DNA of 64,000 nucleotides from a bacterium (GTDB taxonomy: Bacteria; AUK180), in the NCBI GenBank assembly GCA_023144005.1, contig JAGLGN010000031.1, forward strand, positions 27,086 through 91,085, read 5' to 3'. How positions within the stretch are numbered: the stretch's first letter is position 1; each line of letters begins with the position of its first letter. Both the position numbers and the translations under genes were made by a program. Positions 16,294-24,599 of this stretch are shown here, in pieces. The notes beneath the pieces were generated by a model that did no database searches, was not told the DNA's origin, and saw nothing but the letters and a program-made list of their open reading frames with translations.

Positions 16294-17621
16294 TCTTGTT
16301 TCCTAGAATATTTCCAAATCTCATTTTCACTTTTTATTATATAGATTTCGTTATTAGATTTTCTGAAAAACGGATACTTCTTATCTAAGATATCGATATT
16401 AACTATCTCCTCAAATACCGTTTCAAACATTTCATTCAATATTTTGAATTTTTCTATTGTTCTATTATTACTAAGAAATATATACGTTTCTCTATTCTCC
16501 TCACTGAATATTACATCATGTATAGATAATTCTCCTTCATTAATCTTCACATTAGAAATAATATTTCCATCCTCAGTATCTATGAGAAATATCTCATCTC
16601 CGATGCCTAAGATTACTCTTCCATTTTCCATTGTTTCGTATCTCTTTTTTCCTTCTTTTGGCAATTTTAATACTTCCTCTCCTGATAAATCTAAAATGTA
16701 GAAGTTATGTTGTGTTTTCAGGAGAATCCTGTTATTGAAAAATAGAAAAGGATAGTAATCCTTAAAACCATAATAGATACCGTGACCAGGAATTATTTTT
16801 GACCATAATAAATTCCCTTTTGCATCAAATAGATAGGTATACAATTTACAATCTTCTCTTTTTTGCGTAGGAGAATCGCTTTCACCAAACACAAAAACAT
16901 ACAAGTCATCACTAATAAAATTCGCTACCATCCTATCAAAGCTTATATTTATCTTGTTAAGTAAATCAATCCTTTGCTTTCCATTTGTACTAACAATCTC
17001 TATACTTTCCTTAAAATATGGGTTGTGTTCTCCCGCCCAGGAAATGAAATATTTATTGTTTTTAGAAATTTCATAATTTGCCAATGTTAATTTAGTTGAT
17101 CTCGTTTCTCCATAACTGTCATAAATAGTAACATAGTTGGTTTCAAAATCTCTTTCAATATATAAATCCAAATTGAATAGGGGTGAATAGAAGCATGTTT
17201 TTCTGGGACTCTTCACTTTAACAACATTATCTTTCGCGAAATTAGTAAAAACGTAATTATGAGAAAACACTATATTGTTACCAGAAGAGATTATTGAAAG
17301 AGGTTTTGATTTGTCTAAAGATGAGTATTGCTTCATCTTTTTAGCGTAAATTCTGTCCTTATAAACTATATCAATTGACTTAATTCTCTCGTTGATCTCA
17401 TCTGTAAACTTATTAACTCCTAAATTTTCCTTACTGGCTCCATCATTTCCCTCGTGGAATATGGATTCTCCCTTTTCTTCAGCTTCTATCTTACTAGTTT
17501 GTTTAGTCCCAGCTGTTTCCTTTTCAGTAATTATCTTCTCGTTTTTCTTCTTCCCACAAGAAACCAGTCCGACAAGCAACAATAAAACTATAAGCAGTGC
17601 AACAAAAAATCCCTTCTTCAT
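16290..17621 (-). CDS. beta-propeller-like lipoprotein
   Basis: The start is set at the ATG at 17621, not the one at 17627, because the SD GGGAG is 6 nt upstream of it. The product (443 aa) begins MKKGFFVALL and has a lipobox LVSC, so it is an exported lipoprotein. A charged linker of about 60 residues follows. The rest resembles a propeller, with repeated strand pairs such as 'YEISKNNKYFISWAGE', 'NFYILDLSGEEVLKL' and 'GDEIFLIDTEDGNII'. It is a divergent paralogue of the anchored protein at 12217-13746 and sits in the same position, directly upstream of an M23-like gene with a 4-bp overlap. The function is unknown; the co-duplication suggests the two products work together at the cell envelope. 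Confidence 0.75.
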   Translation of the reverse strand: MKKGFFVALLIVLLLLVGLVSCGKKKNEKIITEKETAGTKQTSKIEAEEKGESIFHEGNDGASKENLGVNKFTDEINERIKSIDIVYKDRIYAKKMKQYSSLDKSKPLSIISSGNNIVFSHNYVFTNFAKDNVVKVKSPRKTCFYSPLFNLDLYIERDFETNYVTIYDSYGETRSTKLTLANYEISKNNKYFISWAGEHNPYFKESIEIVSTNGKQRIDLLNKINISFDRMVANFISDDLYVFVFGESDSPTQKREDCKLYTYLFDAKGNLLWSKIIPGHGIYYGFKDYYPFLFFNNRILLKTQHNFYILDLSGEEVLKLPKEGKKRYETMENGRVILGIGDEIFLIDTEDGNIISNVKINEGELSIHDVIFSEENRETYIFLSNNRTIEKFKILNEMFETVFEEIVNIDILDKKYPFFRKSNNEIYIIKSENEIWKYSRKQE

Positions 17622-17624
17622 ATA

Positions 17625-18450
17625 CATCTCCCATTTATAAATTAACCATTTACTGAAAATAACTCTTTAATAATTTCCCTTTTTGTTTTTTGTTCGTGAA
17701 AAGTAATGACATCCCTTTCACTTATCTCTCGCATGCAATATTGTATCATTTAAGCATTGATATTCAAAGAATATCTATATATTATTCCATTGGTTTCTAT
17801 AACAACCCTTGTGTTGGGAAATGTATTTTTCTTTCTTTCGCAATATCTCTATTTTACCCTATTTTCCCTTCTTCTATTCTGATTTCCCGCACTACCGCGA
17901 GTCAATATTGAACTTCGGGGACGGAACTTCGGGGACGGTTGTTGCATCTGTTGCATAACTATTCCTCACTCTTCAATATCCTCCCCACTGTCGACCGGTT
18001 TACTTCCATCAGACGAGCAATGCCTGCTCTCGAAATTCCCTCCTTCAACAGCAGGAGAAAAGCATTTCGCAATGTCTTTCTATTTTCACCAAAATTCTTC
18101 ATACTTTTAAGCACTTTCAAATCGTAGCCATTCTCCTTAAAAAGAATATTACATTTCTCTTGGGTCTTTTCAATCTCCCTCCGCTTCTCAATGTACTTCC
18201 CTTTCTCTCTCCCTTCTTGTCTCTTGTCGAAATTGATATACGCTATCTCATTACCGATCGAATCCTTGAAGGTGGGAAATTCATCAGGCCCGGCAGCCAT
18301 GAATTCTAGATAATCCTCCGTTGATCTGAAAACCGGCAAGCTCCTGAGTCCAGAAATATTCTCTTCCTTGTTGCTTTCATAATATGAAGCGCTTGAATAT
18401 TCGTACTCAGAAGGTTCATCACATATCTTTGCCTTCACCGGATTCATATG
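17625..18450. repeat. long direct repeat, copy B (~810 bp)
   Basis: Partner of 13750-14570. It carries one local difference near the RAYT left end: the motif AACTTCGGGGACGG is present twice in tandem (17911-17938) where the other copy has a single GGGGACGG. Beyond about 18450 the two copies diverge. Confidence 0.9.
17740..17767 (-). promoter_or_regulatory. sigma70-type promoter for lipoprotein/short-M23 operon (module copy 1)
   Basis: Minus-strand TTGAAT (17762-17767), 16-nt spacer and TACAAT (17740-17745), identical to the promoter of the sister module. The leader to the ATG at 17621 is about 110 nt. Confidence 0.5.
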
Positions 18451-18855
18451 TATGTATTTCACCAAATGCATAAGGTATGATTCATCCAGAACTATCATCG
18501 ATTTATATCTGTTCTGAAAGACATGACCTGCAACATTATATTTGTGATTAAAATACATTGCGTATCTGGTATTCAGACGCTTCATGAAATTGTGTAGATG
18601 TATCTTGTTCCTCCTTACGAGCAAATGAACATGATTTGTCATCAGGCAATACACATGGACAGCAAGATCATGCTCTTCTAGGATCTCGTTGAACATTTCA
18701 AAATACTTCTGTCTGTCTTTAGATGAAAAGAATAAAGGATTCTTCCTCTGTCCCCGGCAGATTAGGTGATAGTAAGATCCTTCAATATCAAGTCTTGCTG
18801 ATCTTGGCATATGACACTATATTATAATTTTGCAACAAATGCAACGACCGTCCCC
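17931..18855 (-). mobile_element. RAYT element 2
   Basis: Same organisation as element 1: left inverted repeat at 17931-17957 (identical to that of element 1) and right inverted repeat at 18829-18855, with the GGGGAC/GTCCCC ends. The right end is 6 bp from the stop codon of the secretin gene, so the element sits exactly at the end of the pil operon. An extra GGGGACGG copy precedes the left end. Confidence 0.75.
17959..18810 (-). CDS. RAYT-family Y1 transposase with C-terminal HTH (second copy)
   Basis: A 283-aa paralogue of 14079-14930 with an intact HUH motif 'TNHVHLL', catalytic tyrosine context 'KYIHMNPVKAK' and C-terminal HTH. The C-terminal 166 residues are almost identical to the other copy (2 changes), while the catalytic N-terminal 117 residues differ at about 26 positions. 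It lies between pilQ and the lipoprotein gene, on the same strand as both. It appears to be a complete gene and not a pseudogene. Confidence 0.9.
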   Translation of the reverse strand: MPRSARLDIEGSYYHLICRGQRKNPLFFSSKDRQKYFEMFNEILEEHDLAVHVYCLMTNHVHLLVRRNKIHLHNFMKRLNTRYAMYFNHKYNVAGHVFQNRYKSMIVLDESYLMHLVKYIHMNPVKAKICDEPSEYEYSSASYYESNKEENISGLRSLPVFRSTEDYLEFMAAGPDEFPTFKDSIGNEIAYINFDKRQEGREKGKYIEKRREIEKTQEKCNILFKENGYDLKVLKSMKNFGENRKTLRNAFLLLLKEGISRAGIARLMEVNRSTVGRILKSEE

Positions 18856-18861
18856 ATTCTT

Positions 18862-20646
18862 TTATTCTTCTACCTTACGCGGCTTTTTGAATTTTAAGAT
18901 ACCATAGCAGGTGAGATCATAGAGAGAAACCGATAGCATTACAGTCCCTAAGCCGGCTGTAACATCCCTACCGATCGCATAGTATTTTGCATTGTCTTTG
19001 TCTCTTTGAAGGCCGCTTATCTGCCAGTCGGAATCGTAGTCATTGCTGATTTTGTTGAAGTACAGCGATGTTCCGGTATAAATTGCCGTCCAAAGAAGGT
19101 TTTTGCCAGCGGAAAACAGATGCTTCTTTGCATCGTTATGGCGGAAATCCTTCCAATTGAATTCCGGCTTTTTCCCGTCTTCTGGTCTTTCGAGCTTGAC
19201 GAAGTCCCTGATGATCGTCGGCCTGATATAGAACACCAGCTCGCTGGAATCATCGGTCTTTGATCTATTTGAGAACAGGTTTCCTATAATAGGTATGCTG
19301 CCCAATATAGGGATCTTATCCCCGGCCTGTGATTCAGTCCTTTTTGTAAGCCCGCCGATGATAACGGTCTCACCGTCTTTCACCCTGAGCGTTGTATTAG
19401 CGTTCTTCTGGCTGGTAGCGGCTGTACCGGAGCCGGAAGTAGTAACAAAATCACTGACCTCGGGATTCAGTTCCAGGATGATCTCATCTTCCGCAGTTAC
19501 CCAGGCGGTCATCTTCAGTATCACGCCTGTTTTGATCTTCTGTAGAGAGGTCAGAGGAGTTTCGACATTACCCGTTGTTACTTCATAATATTCATCCTGA
19601 CCCACGGATAATTCGGCGGGATACCCGGACAGCGACGAAATTCGCGGATTGGCAACTATCTTCGCCTTATTCTCACTGATCAAATATCTGAGGTTAGCAA
19701 CGAACTCGCCTGTATTCCAGCTTCCTTCTGAGAACTTGGCAGAAAAGAAACCGCCCTGCTGTGAAGAGGTGGAGCCGGGCTGCATTGTGACATCATTGAA
19801 CTGCCCGAAAGCGCCAGTCAGGGAAAAATCCCTCGTATCTTTATAGCCCTTTTTATACTCTACCACAAGGACATCGATCGCGATCACAGGTGATTTGATA
19901 TCAATATTTGAGATATACTCTTTGACCTTGAATATCTCCTTTTGAGATCCCATTACTATTATGCCGTTGTCTTCCTTGATGACCTTTACATTGACATTCG
20001 GGGAAAAGGATTTTACGATATCAGGAATATCATCCGCCTTCAAGTATTTCATCCTTATCAATTCGCTCGATGCAAGCATCGGAGCGGCGGGAGATTGCGT
20101 AGATGGGTCACCGACCAGATATATGCCTTCTTTCGTCCGCTTCATGGTGTATTTGGTGCCGCCGAGCAGATAGTTAAGGCCATCCTCAAACGGCACAGCG
20201 GTCAATGTAGCGTCAACCGTGCCTACAAGATTTCCATAGACGACAATGTCTATCTTTGACTGGTCCGCGACTTCTTTGAATACATCTTTGATATCCGCAT
20301 TTTTAAGATCACAGGTAAATGTTTTTCCGTCAGTGATCAATTGAAGGCGGCCGCCTTCTCTTCTGGGTATCGAGATCAGATAAACGCTTCCTCTTTTTTT
20401 GTAAATGTATCCATTCGGCTCCAGAATGTTTTTCAGGGCCTCTTCCAGGGTTAGATCTTTTATATTCACATCGATATTGCCTTTGACCGAAGCATCGGGG
20501 ATGATGTTAACCCCGCTTTGCTGGGAGATCAATCTCAGAATATCCCGGACATCGGTATTCTTGGCGGAAACCGATACTCCGAAAACAGTAATAGTGAAAA
20601 CGAATAAGAGAATAATTATGAAAAATATCTTTAATTGCCTTGCCAT
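18862..20646 (-). CDS. pilQ: secretin (PilQ/GspD family) with C-terminal extension
   Basis: A 594-aa outer-membrane secretin that forms the pore for a type IV pilus or type II-like secretion machine. It has a signal peptide (residues 1-28), STN/N-domains (about 30-105 and 115-180), an N1-like KH-type domain (about 195-250) and a secretin core (about 260-490) with 'VANPRISSLSGYPAEL', 'LRVKDGETVIIGGL' and the signature 'IPILGSIPIIGNLFSNRS'. After the core comes an 85-residue tail (about 510-594) with two hydrophobic stretches that is not part of the usual secretin. SD AGGAG precedes the ATG at 20646. It is the last gene of the pil operon and overlaps the preceding prepilin by 16 bp. No AMIN domains are evident, so the protein is shorter than classical PilQ. 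Confidence 0.9.
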   Translation of the reverse strand: MARQLKIFFIIILLFVFTITVFGVSVSAKNTDVRDILRLISQQSGVNIIPDASVKGNIDVNIKDLTLEEALKNILEPNGYIYKKRGSVYLISIPRREGGRLQLITDGKTFTCDLKNADIKDVFKEVADQSKIDIVVYGNLVGTVDATLTAVPFEDGLNYLLGGTKYTMKRTKEGIYLVGDPSTQSPAAPMLASSELIRMKYLKADDIPDIVKSFSPNVNVKVIKEDNGIIVMGSQKEIFKVKEYISNIDIKSPVIAIDVLVVEYKKGYKDTRDFSLTGAFGQFNDVTMQPGSTSSQQGGFFSAKFSEGSWNTGEFVANLRYLISENKAKIVANPRISSLSGYPAELSVGQDEYYEVTTGNVETPLTSLQKIKTGVILKMTAWVTAEDEIILELNPEVSDFVTTSGSGTAATSQKNANTTLRVKDGETVIIGGLTKRTESQAGDKIPILGSIPIIGNLFSNRSKTDDSSELVFYIRPTIIRDFVKLERPEDGKKPEFNWKDFRHNDAKKHLFSAGKNLLWTAIYTGTSLYFNKISNDYDSDWQISGLQRDKDNAKYYAIGRDVTAGLGTVMLSVSLYDLTCYGILKFKKPRKVEE

Positions 20647-21020
20647 GGATCTCTCCTTTTTAACAGTTCTATTTTAATGTTATATTTTTTAATGTCAATC
20701 TCATACAGATCATATCGATCTTTTCTTTCCTTCGGAATAAGGGAAACTCCGCTGAAGATAACCTTATCACCATAGTAAAAAGCATCGCTTTTAAAGGATA
20801 GCGGCTTTCCTCTGAGTGAAAAAGAATTCTCCTTCTCTTCGTATTCCGCCTGTGTGAGCAGAGTCAGCATCCGGGAGATCTCAAGGTTTCTCTGTGCGTT
20901 GACCTGAATCTTCTCAACGGTCTTTCTCATGGAAACGGTGGTAGTCCAGAAGACCGCACCGAGAAGGAGCGACAAAGAGACCGCGACCATTAATTCAATC
21001 AAGGTAAGAGCTTTTTTCAA
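20631..21020 (-). CDS. type IV prepilin-like protein (minor pilin/pseudopilin)
   Basis: I place the start at a TTG at 21020 because a strong SD (GGAGGGAG) lies 4 nt before it; a start further upstream at 21056 would lack one. The product (about 129 aa) begins MKKA|LTLIELMVAVS, a prepilin leader with Ala instead of Gly before the cleavage site and the conserved Glu5. A single hydrophobic helix and a short globular region follow. It overlaps the upstream prepilin gene by 26 bp and the secretin gene by 16 bp. Probably a PilW/GspJ-position minor pilin that helps initiate the pilus or pseudopilus. Confidence 0.75.
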   Translation of the reverse strand: MKKALTLIELMVAVSLSLLLGAVFWTTTVSMRKTVEKIQVNAQRNLEISRMLTLLTQAEYEEKENSFSLRGKPLSFKSDAFYYGDKVIFSGVSLIPKERKDRYDLYEIDIKKYNIKIELLKRRDPWQGN

Positions 21021-21384
21021 ATATCTCCCTCCGCAAATTATACCTTGTTCTTCCACCTTTGATCCCGCCCTCTATGATAACAGTTCTAATTCCCCTTTCC
21101 GTCTTGAGGGTTTCTATGAAAAACTGCATTTCGATCTTTCCTGATATTCTCTCGAACTCCTCGTCCATTTTCTCGCCGAGGGCGTACTTCTCCATCAGAA
21201 CTTCCGTCTGGTGAACAAGGACCAGTCTTTCAAGATCATTATCCAAAGCCGTTCTCTTGACACCGAGATAGTTAATAAATCCGATAAAGAGTATTTCCAG
21301 AATAAGCAGGGAAATTACAATTTCGACAAGGGAAAAGCCGTGCCTTTTAGTGTTCGGATTCGTAATTAAAACATTAGAAGACAT
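20995..21384 (-). CDS. type IV prepilin-like protein (PilV/GspI-position)
   Basis: The start is chosen at the ATG at 21384, with SD AAGGAG 7 nt upstream; a longer frame reaches 21432 but has no better signal. The product (129 aa) carries a prepilin leader 'NTKRHG|FSLVEIVISLL' with Gly-1 and Glu5, a hydrophobic helix and a C-terminal domain ending 'YNLRREIFEKSSYLD'. It overlaps the upstream PilX-like gene by 11 bp. The role as a minor pilin is inferred from leader and position; exact orthology is not assignable. Confidence 0.75.
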   Translation of the reverse strand: MSSNVLITNPNTKRHGFSLVEIVISLLILEILFIGFINYLGVKRTALDNDLERLVLVHQTEVLMEKYALGEKMDEEFERISGKIEMQFFIETLKTERGIRTVIIEGGIKGGRTRYNLRREIFEKSSYLD

Positions 21385-22567
21385 CAATGACTCCTTCTGC
21401 AATACCGAGCATAAAGAAATCATCCGGCTCAATCGACCGGCATACGGTCACTCCGGATAAGGTTTGCTCAACCCCCATTGATTCAAAATCACGGGAGTAT
21501 ATCGAACCTTTCATATTTCCCTTTATCTGAGAGACTCCGAGATTGACTACTTTTCCTGAAAATGCAGCATCCTTGTACTTTTTGAAATGCAGAAGGCCGG
21601 GAGAATCAAAACTCTTAATTGTTTCAGGGAGTAATAATATATTTCCCATGAAAGAGGCGTTGTCTCTTAGAGTTATACTGCATGAGCCGAATTTATTCTT
21701 ATGCTTCCGGGATATCCCAAGTATATTGGTCCTTGTTAGATGAGATTCATCCGATGCCTCGAATTGCTCAAAGCAGACGATCTCGGTGTTCACAGCGCGG
21801 CTCTGCTTGAGAAAAAATATCCGCGGCGCTACAATGCAGGAATCACGGACCAATGTATTTTCAGAAAAGTATATATCCTTGTCCGAGATGATCAATGCAT
21901 TTGAGATCTCATTATTTTTTGAAAAACGCGCACCCTCACAATAATACTCCTCGCCCGAAATGATGATACTTTCTTTTTCACTTGAATATGTTTTCGCTAC
22001 CGTATGCAGGATTACATCTTTACTTTCCCTCTTTCCGTGGAATAATGAAAGGAGCATTTCTATGAACCTCTCATCAACACCTTCAAAAAGATCGTCCGCT
22101 GTCCACCTGTGACACGAATCTACATCAGCATCGGACTTTCCCTCATATACCGACAACGGAGAAGCTACACCACCGGAAATATGCGTATCATTGCCAATAT
22201 TCAGGGGTTTGACATCATTTCCCGATACTATCGCATATTGAAATGGATACCTGCTGAATACAAGATGTCTATCTCCCTTGTCATTAATAATATGAAGATT
22301 TCCGCCGGGAAGGAAATTGAGATCATCTATTTTCTCACCTTCATAGAATTTTTTCAGCATCCGGCTTATGGAGGAATGAGCCTTGTTTTTATCTTCTATG
22401 ATCTTAATATTTTTCCGCATGACCGCTCTTTTGGTATTTGTGATATTATTGATCAGGATGAAAGACAGTGAGAAGAACACCAGAGCGAGAAGGATGAAAA
22501 TATAGCTGAATCCGCTTCTACCAGACACTGAGCTTCTTCCTGAATCCTTCTTTTTCCAGAATAACAT
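21374..22567 (-). CDS. PilX/GspK-like minor pilin with large ectodomain
   Basis: A 397-aa protein. The N-terminus has a prepilin-like leader ending SGRSG, followed by a hydrophobic helix 'FSYIFILLALVFFSLSF' that lacks Glu5, as is usual for GspK and some PilX proteins. The remaining ~350 residues form a large exported domain without a family I can name. It overlaps pilP by 50 bp. Position between PilP and two Glu5 prepilins supports a tip-complex minor (pseudo)pilin. Confidence 0.6.
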   Translation of the reverse strand: MLFWKKKDSGRSSVSGRSGFSYIFILLALVFFSLSFILINNITNTKRAVMRKNIKIIEDKNKAHSSISRMLKKFYEGEKIDDLNFLPGGNLHIINDKGDRHLVFSRYPFQYAIVSGNDVKPLNIGNDTHISGGVASPLSVYEGKSDADVDSCHRWTADDLFEGVDERFIEMLLSLFHGKRESKDVILHTVAKTYSSEKESIIISGEEYYCEGARFSKNNEISNALIISDKDIYFSENTLVRDSCIVAPRIFFLKQSRAVNTEIVCFEQFEASDESHLTRTNILGISRKHKNKFGSCSITLRDNASFMGNILLLPETIKSFDSPGLLHFKKYKDAAFSGKVVNLGVSQIKGNMKGSIYSRDFESMGVEQTLSGVTVCRSIEPDDFFMLGIAEGVIDVF

Positions 22568-22952
22568 GGTCTTGGCCGATATGTATGATCAGCCAGTCCG
22601 TGAGAGTATCTCCTTCTGAAACCGAAATAGTCAATCCGGTCTTATTCTGTTTGAACATCGCGTTCATCTTGCCGTTGACCTTGGAGATAGCGGACAAGGC
22701 ATAATCAAATAGCGGCATTTCACTATCTGCTGAACCTTTGTACTTGGCAGGCAATAAAAATGGATTTCTATTCATATTGAGCCGGATGGGAATGCTCGGT
22801 TTCATTTCTGTAATATCTACAACCGAGGGATGATGGAATTGCGCGGAAGGATTATTTTCGCGGGTCAAAACGGCAAAGCAGAAAAAGGTCTCGACCAGCA
22901 TAAATACCACGATGGATAGAAATAAGGCCGTGAAGAAGATCTTTGTTCTCAT
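22518..22952 (-). CDS. pilP: PilP/GspC-like inner-membrane protein
   Basis: A 144-aa protein with an N-terminal membrane anchor (residues 5-27), a Pro-rich linker, an 'NRNPFLLP' motif like the NPF/DPF of PilP and a C-terminal beta domain (about 80-144) resembling the homology region of PilP/GspC ('AISKVNGKMNAMF', 'VSEGDTL', 'DHVILEKEG'). In type IV pili PilP bridges the PilN-PilO complex and the secretin PilQ. The ATG overlaps the pilO stop by 4 bp. No lipobox Cys is seen, so it is closer to GspC-type anchoring. Confidence 0.65.
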   Translation of the reverse strand: MRTKIFFTALFLSIVVFMLVETFFCFAVLTRENNPSAQFHHPSVVDITEMKPSIPIRLNMNRNPFLLPAKYKGSADSEMPLFDYALSAISKVNGKMNAMFKQNKTGLTISVSEGDTLTDWLIIHIGQDHVILEKEGFRKKLSVW

Positions 22953-23428
22953 TCCAGATCAACCTCCAGTACAAAGACAGTATTCAATCTGCCCTTGCGC
23001 ATTTTCATTGTCAGATCTTTGATCCTGAGGGTCTTTTTACAATTCGCGATGGCTTCGAGACATTCAGCGGTTTTACTGAAGCTCTCTTCCAATTGTACGG
23101 TGATCATTCCGCTCTGCTTGTCTTTCAGCTGAGACATGCCCTTCGGCACTATATTATTACTTCCCAGCAGATTTGAGATGGCCGTCATCGCGTCAACGAT
23201 GGACCCGAAGGTCCTCTTTTCAATGTACTCCGAAATGGCGGTGTTCAGCTTCTTCTCGTCTTTCTCTATTTCTTGCGTCTGCTTCAGGGCGTAAGACATG
23301 CGGGATAATGTATCCGTATTAGCATAAAAATCATCCTTATAACTTCTATATAGATTGGCCGCCAGCAGAAGAAGAACGAACAGCGCAATATTTATTGCAG
23401 TAAGGATACTAACCGTTTTTCTATTCAT
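22949..23428 (-). CDS. pilO: PilO-like inner-membrane alignment protein
   Basis: A 159-aa bitopic protein with one TM helix (residues 8-27), a coiled-coil segment (about 35-70) and a C-terminal ferredoxin-like domain. This architecture and its place between pilN and pilP match PilO/GspM-type alignment-subcomplex proteins. It overlaps pilN by 8 bp. Sequence similarity in this family is low, so the call rests on architecture and synteny. Confidence 0.65.
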   Translation of the reverse strand: MNRKTVSILTAINIALFVLLLLAANLYRSYKDDFYANTDTLSRMSYALKQTQEIEKDEKKLNTAISEYIEKRTFGSIVDAMTAISNLLGSNNIVPKGMSQLKDKQSGMITVQLEESFSKTAECLEAIANCKKTLRIKDLTMKMRKGRLNTVFVLEVDLE

Positions 23429-23969
23429 CTTGTGCTAATTTGAGCGATAACGAGAAGTTTATCCCGTCATCGGTCTTCTCGATGCTGCCGGGTTCAAGTT
23501 CTTTGAACTGCTTATATTCTTTCAATCCCGAAAGAAATGTTGTCAGATTTGGCATCTGCGTGCATAGGCCGTATATTACGAGGATATGCTCATCTCTTAT
23601 CCGGGACACTTCCAGCGATTGAAAAAATATCTTTTTGTCCGTTATATTGATAACGGCTTCAATCGCCTTTAATACTTTTTTTGATTCTCCATCGATCATA
23701 GTTTCTTCCGATAGTTTCTGATTGAGATCCTTAATGGAATCCACCGATATTAAATAATTCTCATATCGAGGGGTTTTTGCGGCGATCTGCTTATTTGATT
23801 CTGACAATTTGATCTTTGCGGAAATACAAAATCCTGAGATCACAGCAAAGAGTATCAACTGAACAATGGCCAGGATGGAAAGCAATTTGCCGAATTTCTC
23901 TGAATATAACTCAAGTAAGGTACGACGCTGCGCCCCTTGGGGAACAAAGTTAATAGCAAATTTCATCAT
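23421..23969 (-). CDS. pilN: PilN-like inner-membrane alignment protein
   Basis: A 182-183-aa protein starting at tandem ATGs at 23969/23966 (a TTG at 23972 is also possible). It has the PilN-type N-terminus 'FAINFVPQ', a TM helix (about residues 30-50), a coiled coil and a C-terminal ferredoxin-like domain. PilN normally contacts the cytoplasmic actin-like PilM, but no pilM is in the window. First gene of the pil operon, 63 bp from tdk, with its own promoter. Confidence 0.7.
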   Translation of the reverse strand: MMKFAINFVPQGAQRRTLLELYSEKFGKLLSILAIVQLILFAVISGFCISAKIKLSESNKQIAAKTPRYENYLISVDSIKDLNQKLSEETMIDGESKKVLKAIEAVINITDKKIFFQSLEVSRIRDEHILVIYGLCTQMPNLTTFLSGLKEYKQFKELEPGSIEKTDDGINFSLSLKLAQDE

Positions 23970-23986
23970 CAAATACCATCAGTTTT

Positions 23987-24015
23987 GTCATATTGCATAT
24001 TAAAATCATTTTCAA
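23987..24015 (-). promoter_or_regulatory. putative sigma70 promoter of the pil operon
   Basis: Minus-strand TTGAAA (24010-24015), a 17-nt spacer and TATGAC (23987-23992), 18 nt before the pilN start. The -10 box is imperfect. No -24/-12 sigma-54 site was found here despite the nearby sigma-54 activator. Confidence 0.45.
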
Positions 24016-24035
24016 CTTAACGATTTAAATGAACT

Positions 24036-24599
24036 TCAAGCTTCCGGTGCCTCAAAACAATTGCGGCAACGGGCCTCATATAGCTCATTCGCCCCGACAA
24101 GTATCTGGGCATCGTTCTTTACTATTCTCTGTGTCTTTGTCGCGGGATTGCCGCATCTCATGCAGATGGCCTGTGTTTTCAACACATCGTCGGCGATCGC
24201 GGTCAGCTCCGGCATAGGCCCGAACGGTTTCCCTTTATAATCCTGATCGAGGCCGGCGATAATTACACAAATACCTCTGCTTGCCAATTCTCCGACCACA
24301 TCTACGATCCCCCTGTCAAAAAATTGCGCCTCGTCAATGCCTACCACTTCTGTGGTATCTTTAATATATCTTGCTATTTCATTAGAATTTCTTATATTTA
24401 TGGCTTCGATCTTCTGGGCGGAATGCGAGACAACATACGCCTCGTCATAACGGTCATCTATCTCGGGTTTAAAGACGACAAGTTCCTTTTTTGCTATCAC
24501 TACCCTGCGCAGTCTTCTTATGAGCTCTTCCGATTTGCCTGAGAACATGCAGCCGGTGATAACATCTATCCAGCCCATTCCTTTTGGAATATATTTCAT
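24036..24599 (-). CDS. tdk: thymidine kinase (type II)
   Basis: A 187-aa cytosolic enzyme that phosphorylates thymidine with ATP in the nucleotide salvage pathway. It has a P-loop '[14 protein letters not shown]', the DExx-type motif 'GIDEAQFF', and zinc-binding cysteines in 'CMRCGNP' and 'ARCRNC'. Length is normal for TK1-like bacterial enzymes. The start ATG overlaps the stop of the sigma-54 regulator by 4 bp, so it is the last gene of the long hisS-led run before the pil promoter. Confidence 0.95.
   Translation of the reverse strand: MKYIPKGMGWIDVITGCMFSGKSEELIRRLRRVVIAKKELVVFKPEIDDRYDEAYVVSHSAQKIEAINIRNSNEIARYIKDTTEVVGIDEAQFFDRGIVDVVGELASRGICVIIAGLDQDYKGKPFGPMPELTAIADDVLKTQAICMRCGNPATKTQRIVKNDAQILVGANELYEARCRNCFEAPEA

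Noticed and set aside
19006-20677. Plus-strand frames of 65-105 codons opposite pilQ
   Set aside because: They are antisense shadows of the secretin gene; no start signals or protein features.
23970-24035. Sigma-54 (-24/-12) promoter for the pil operon
   Set aside because: No TGGC-N7-TTGC-like element is present; a sigma70-like site fits better.
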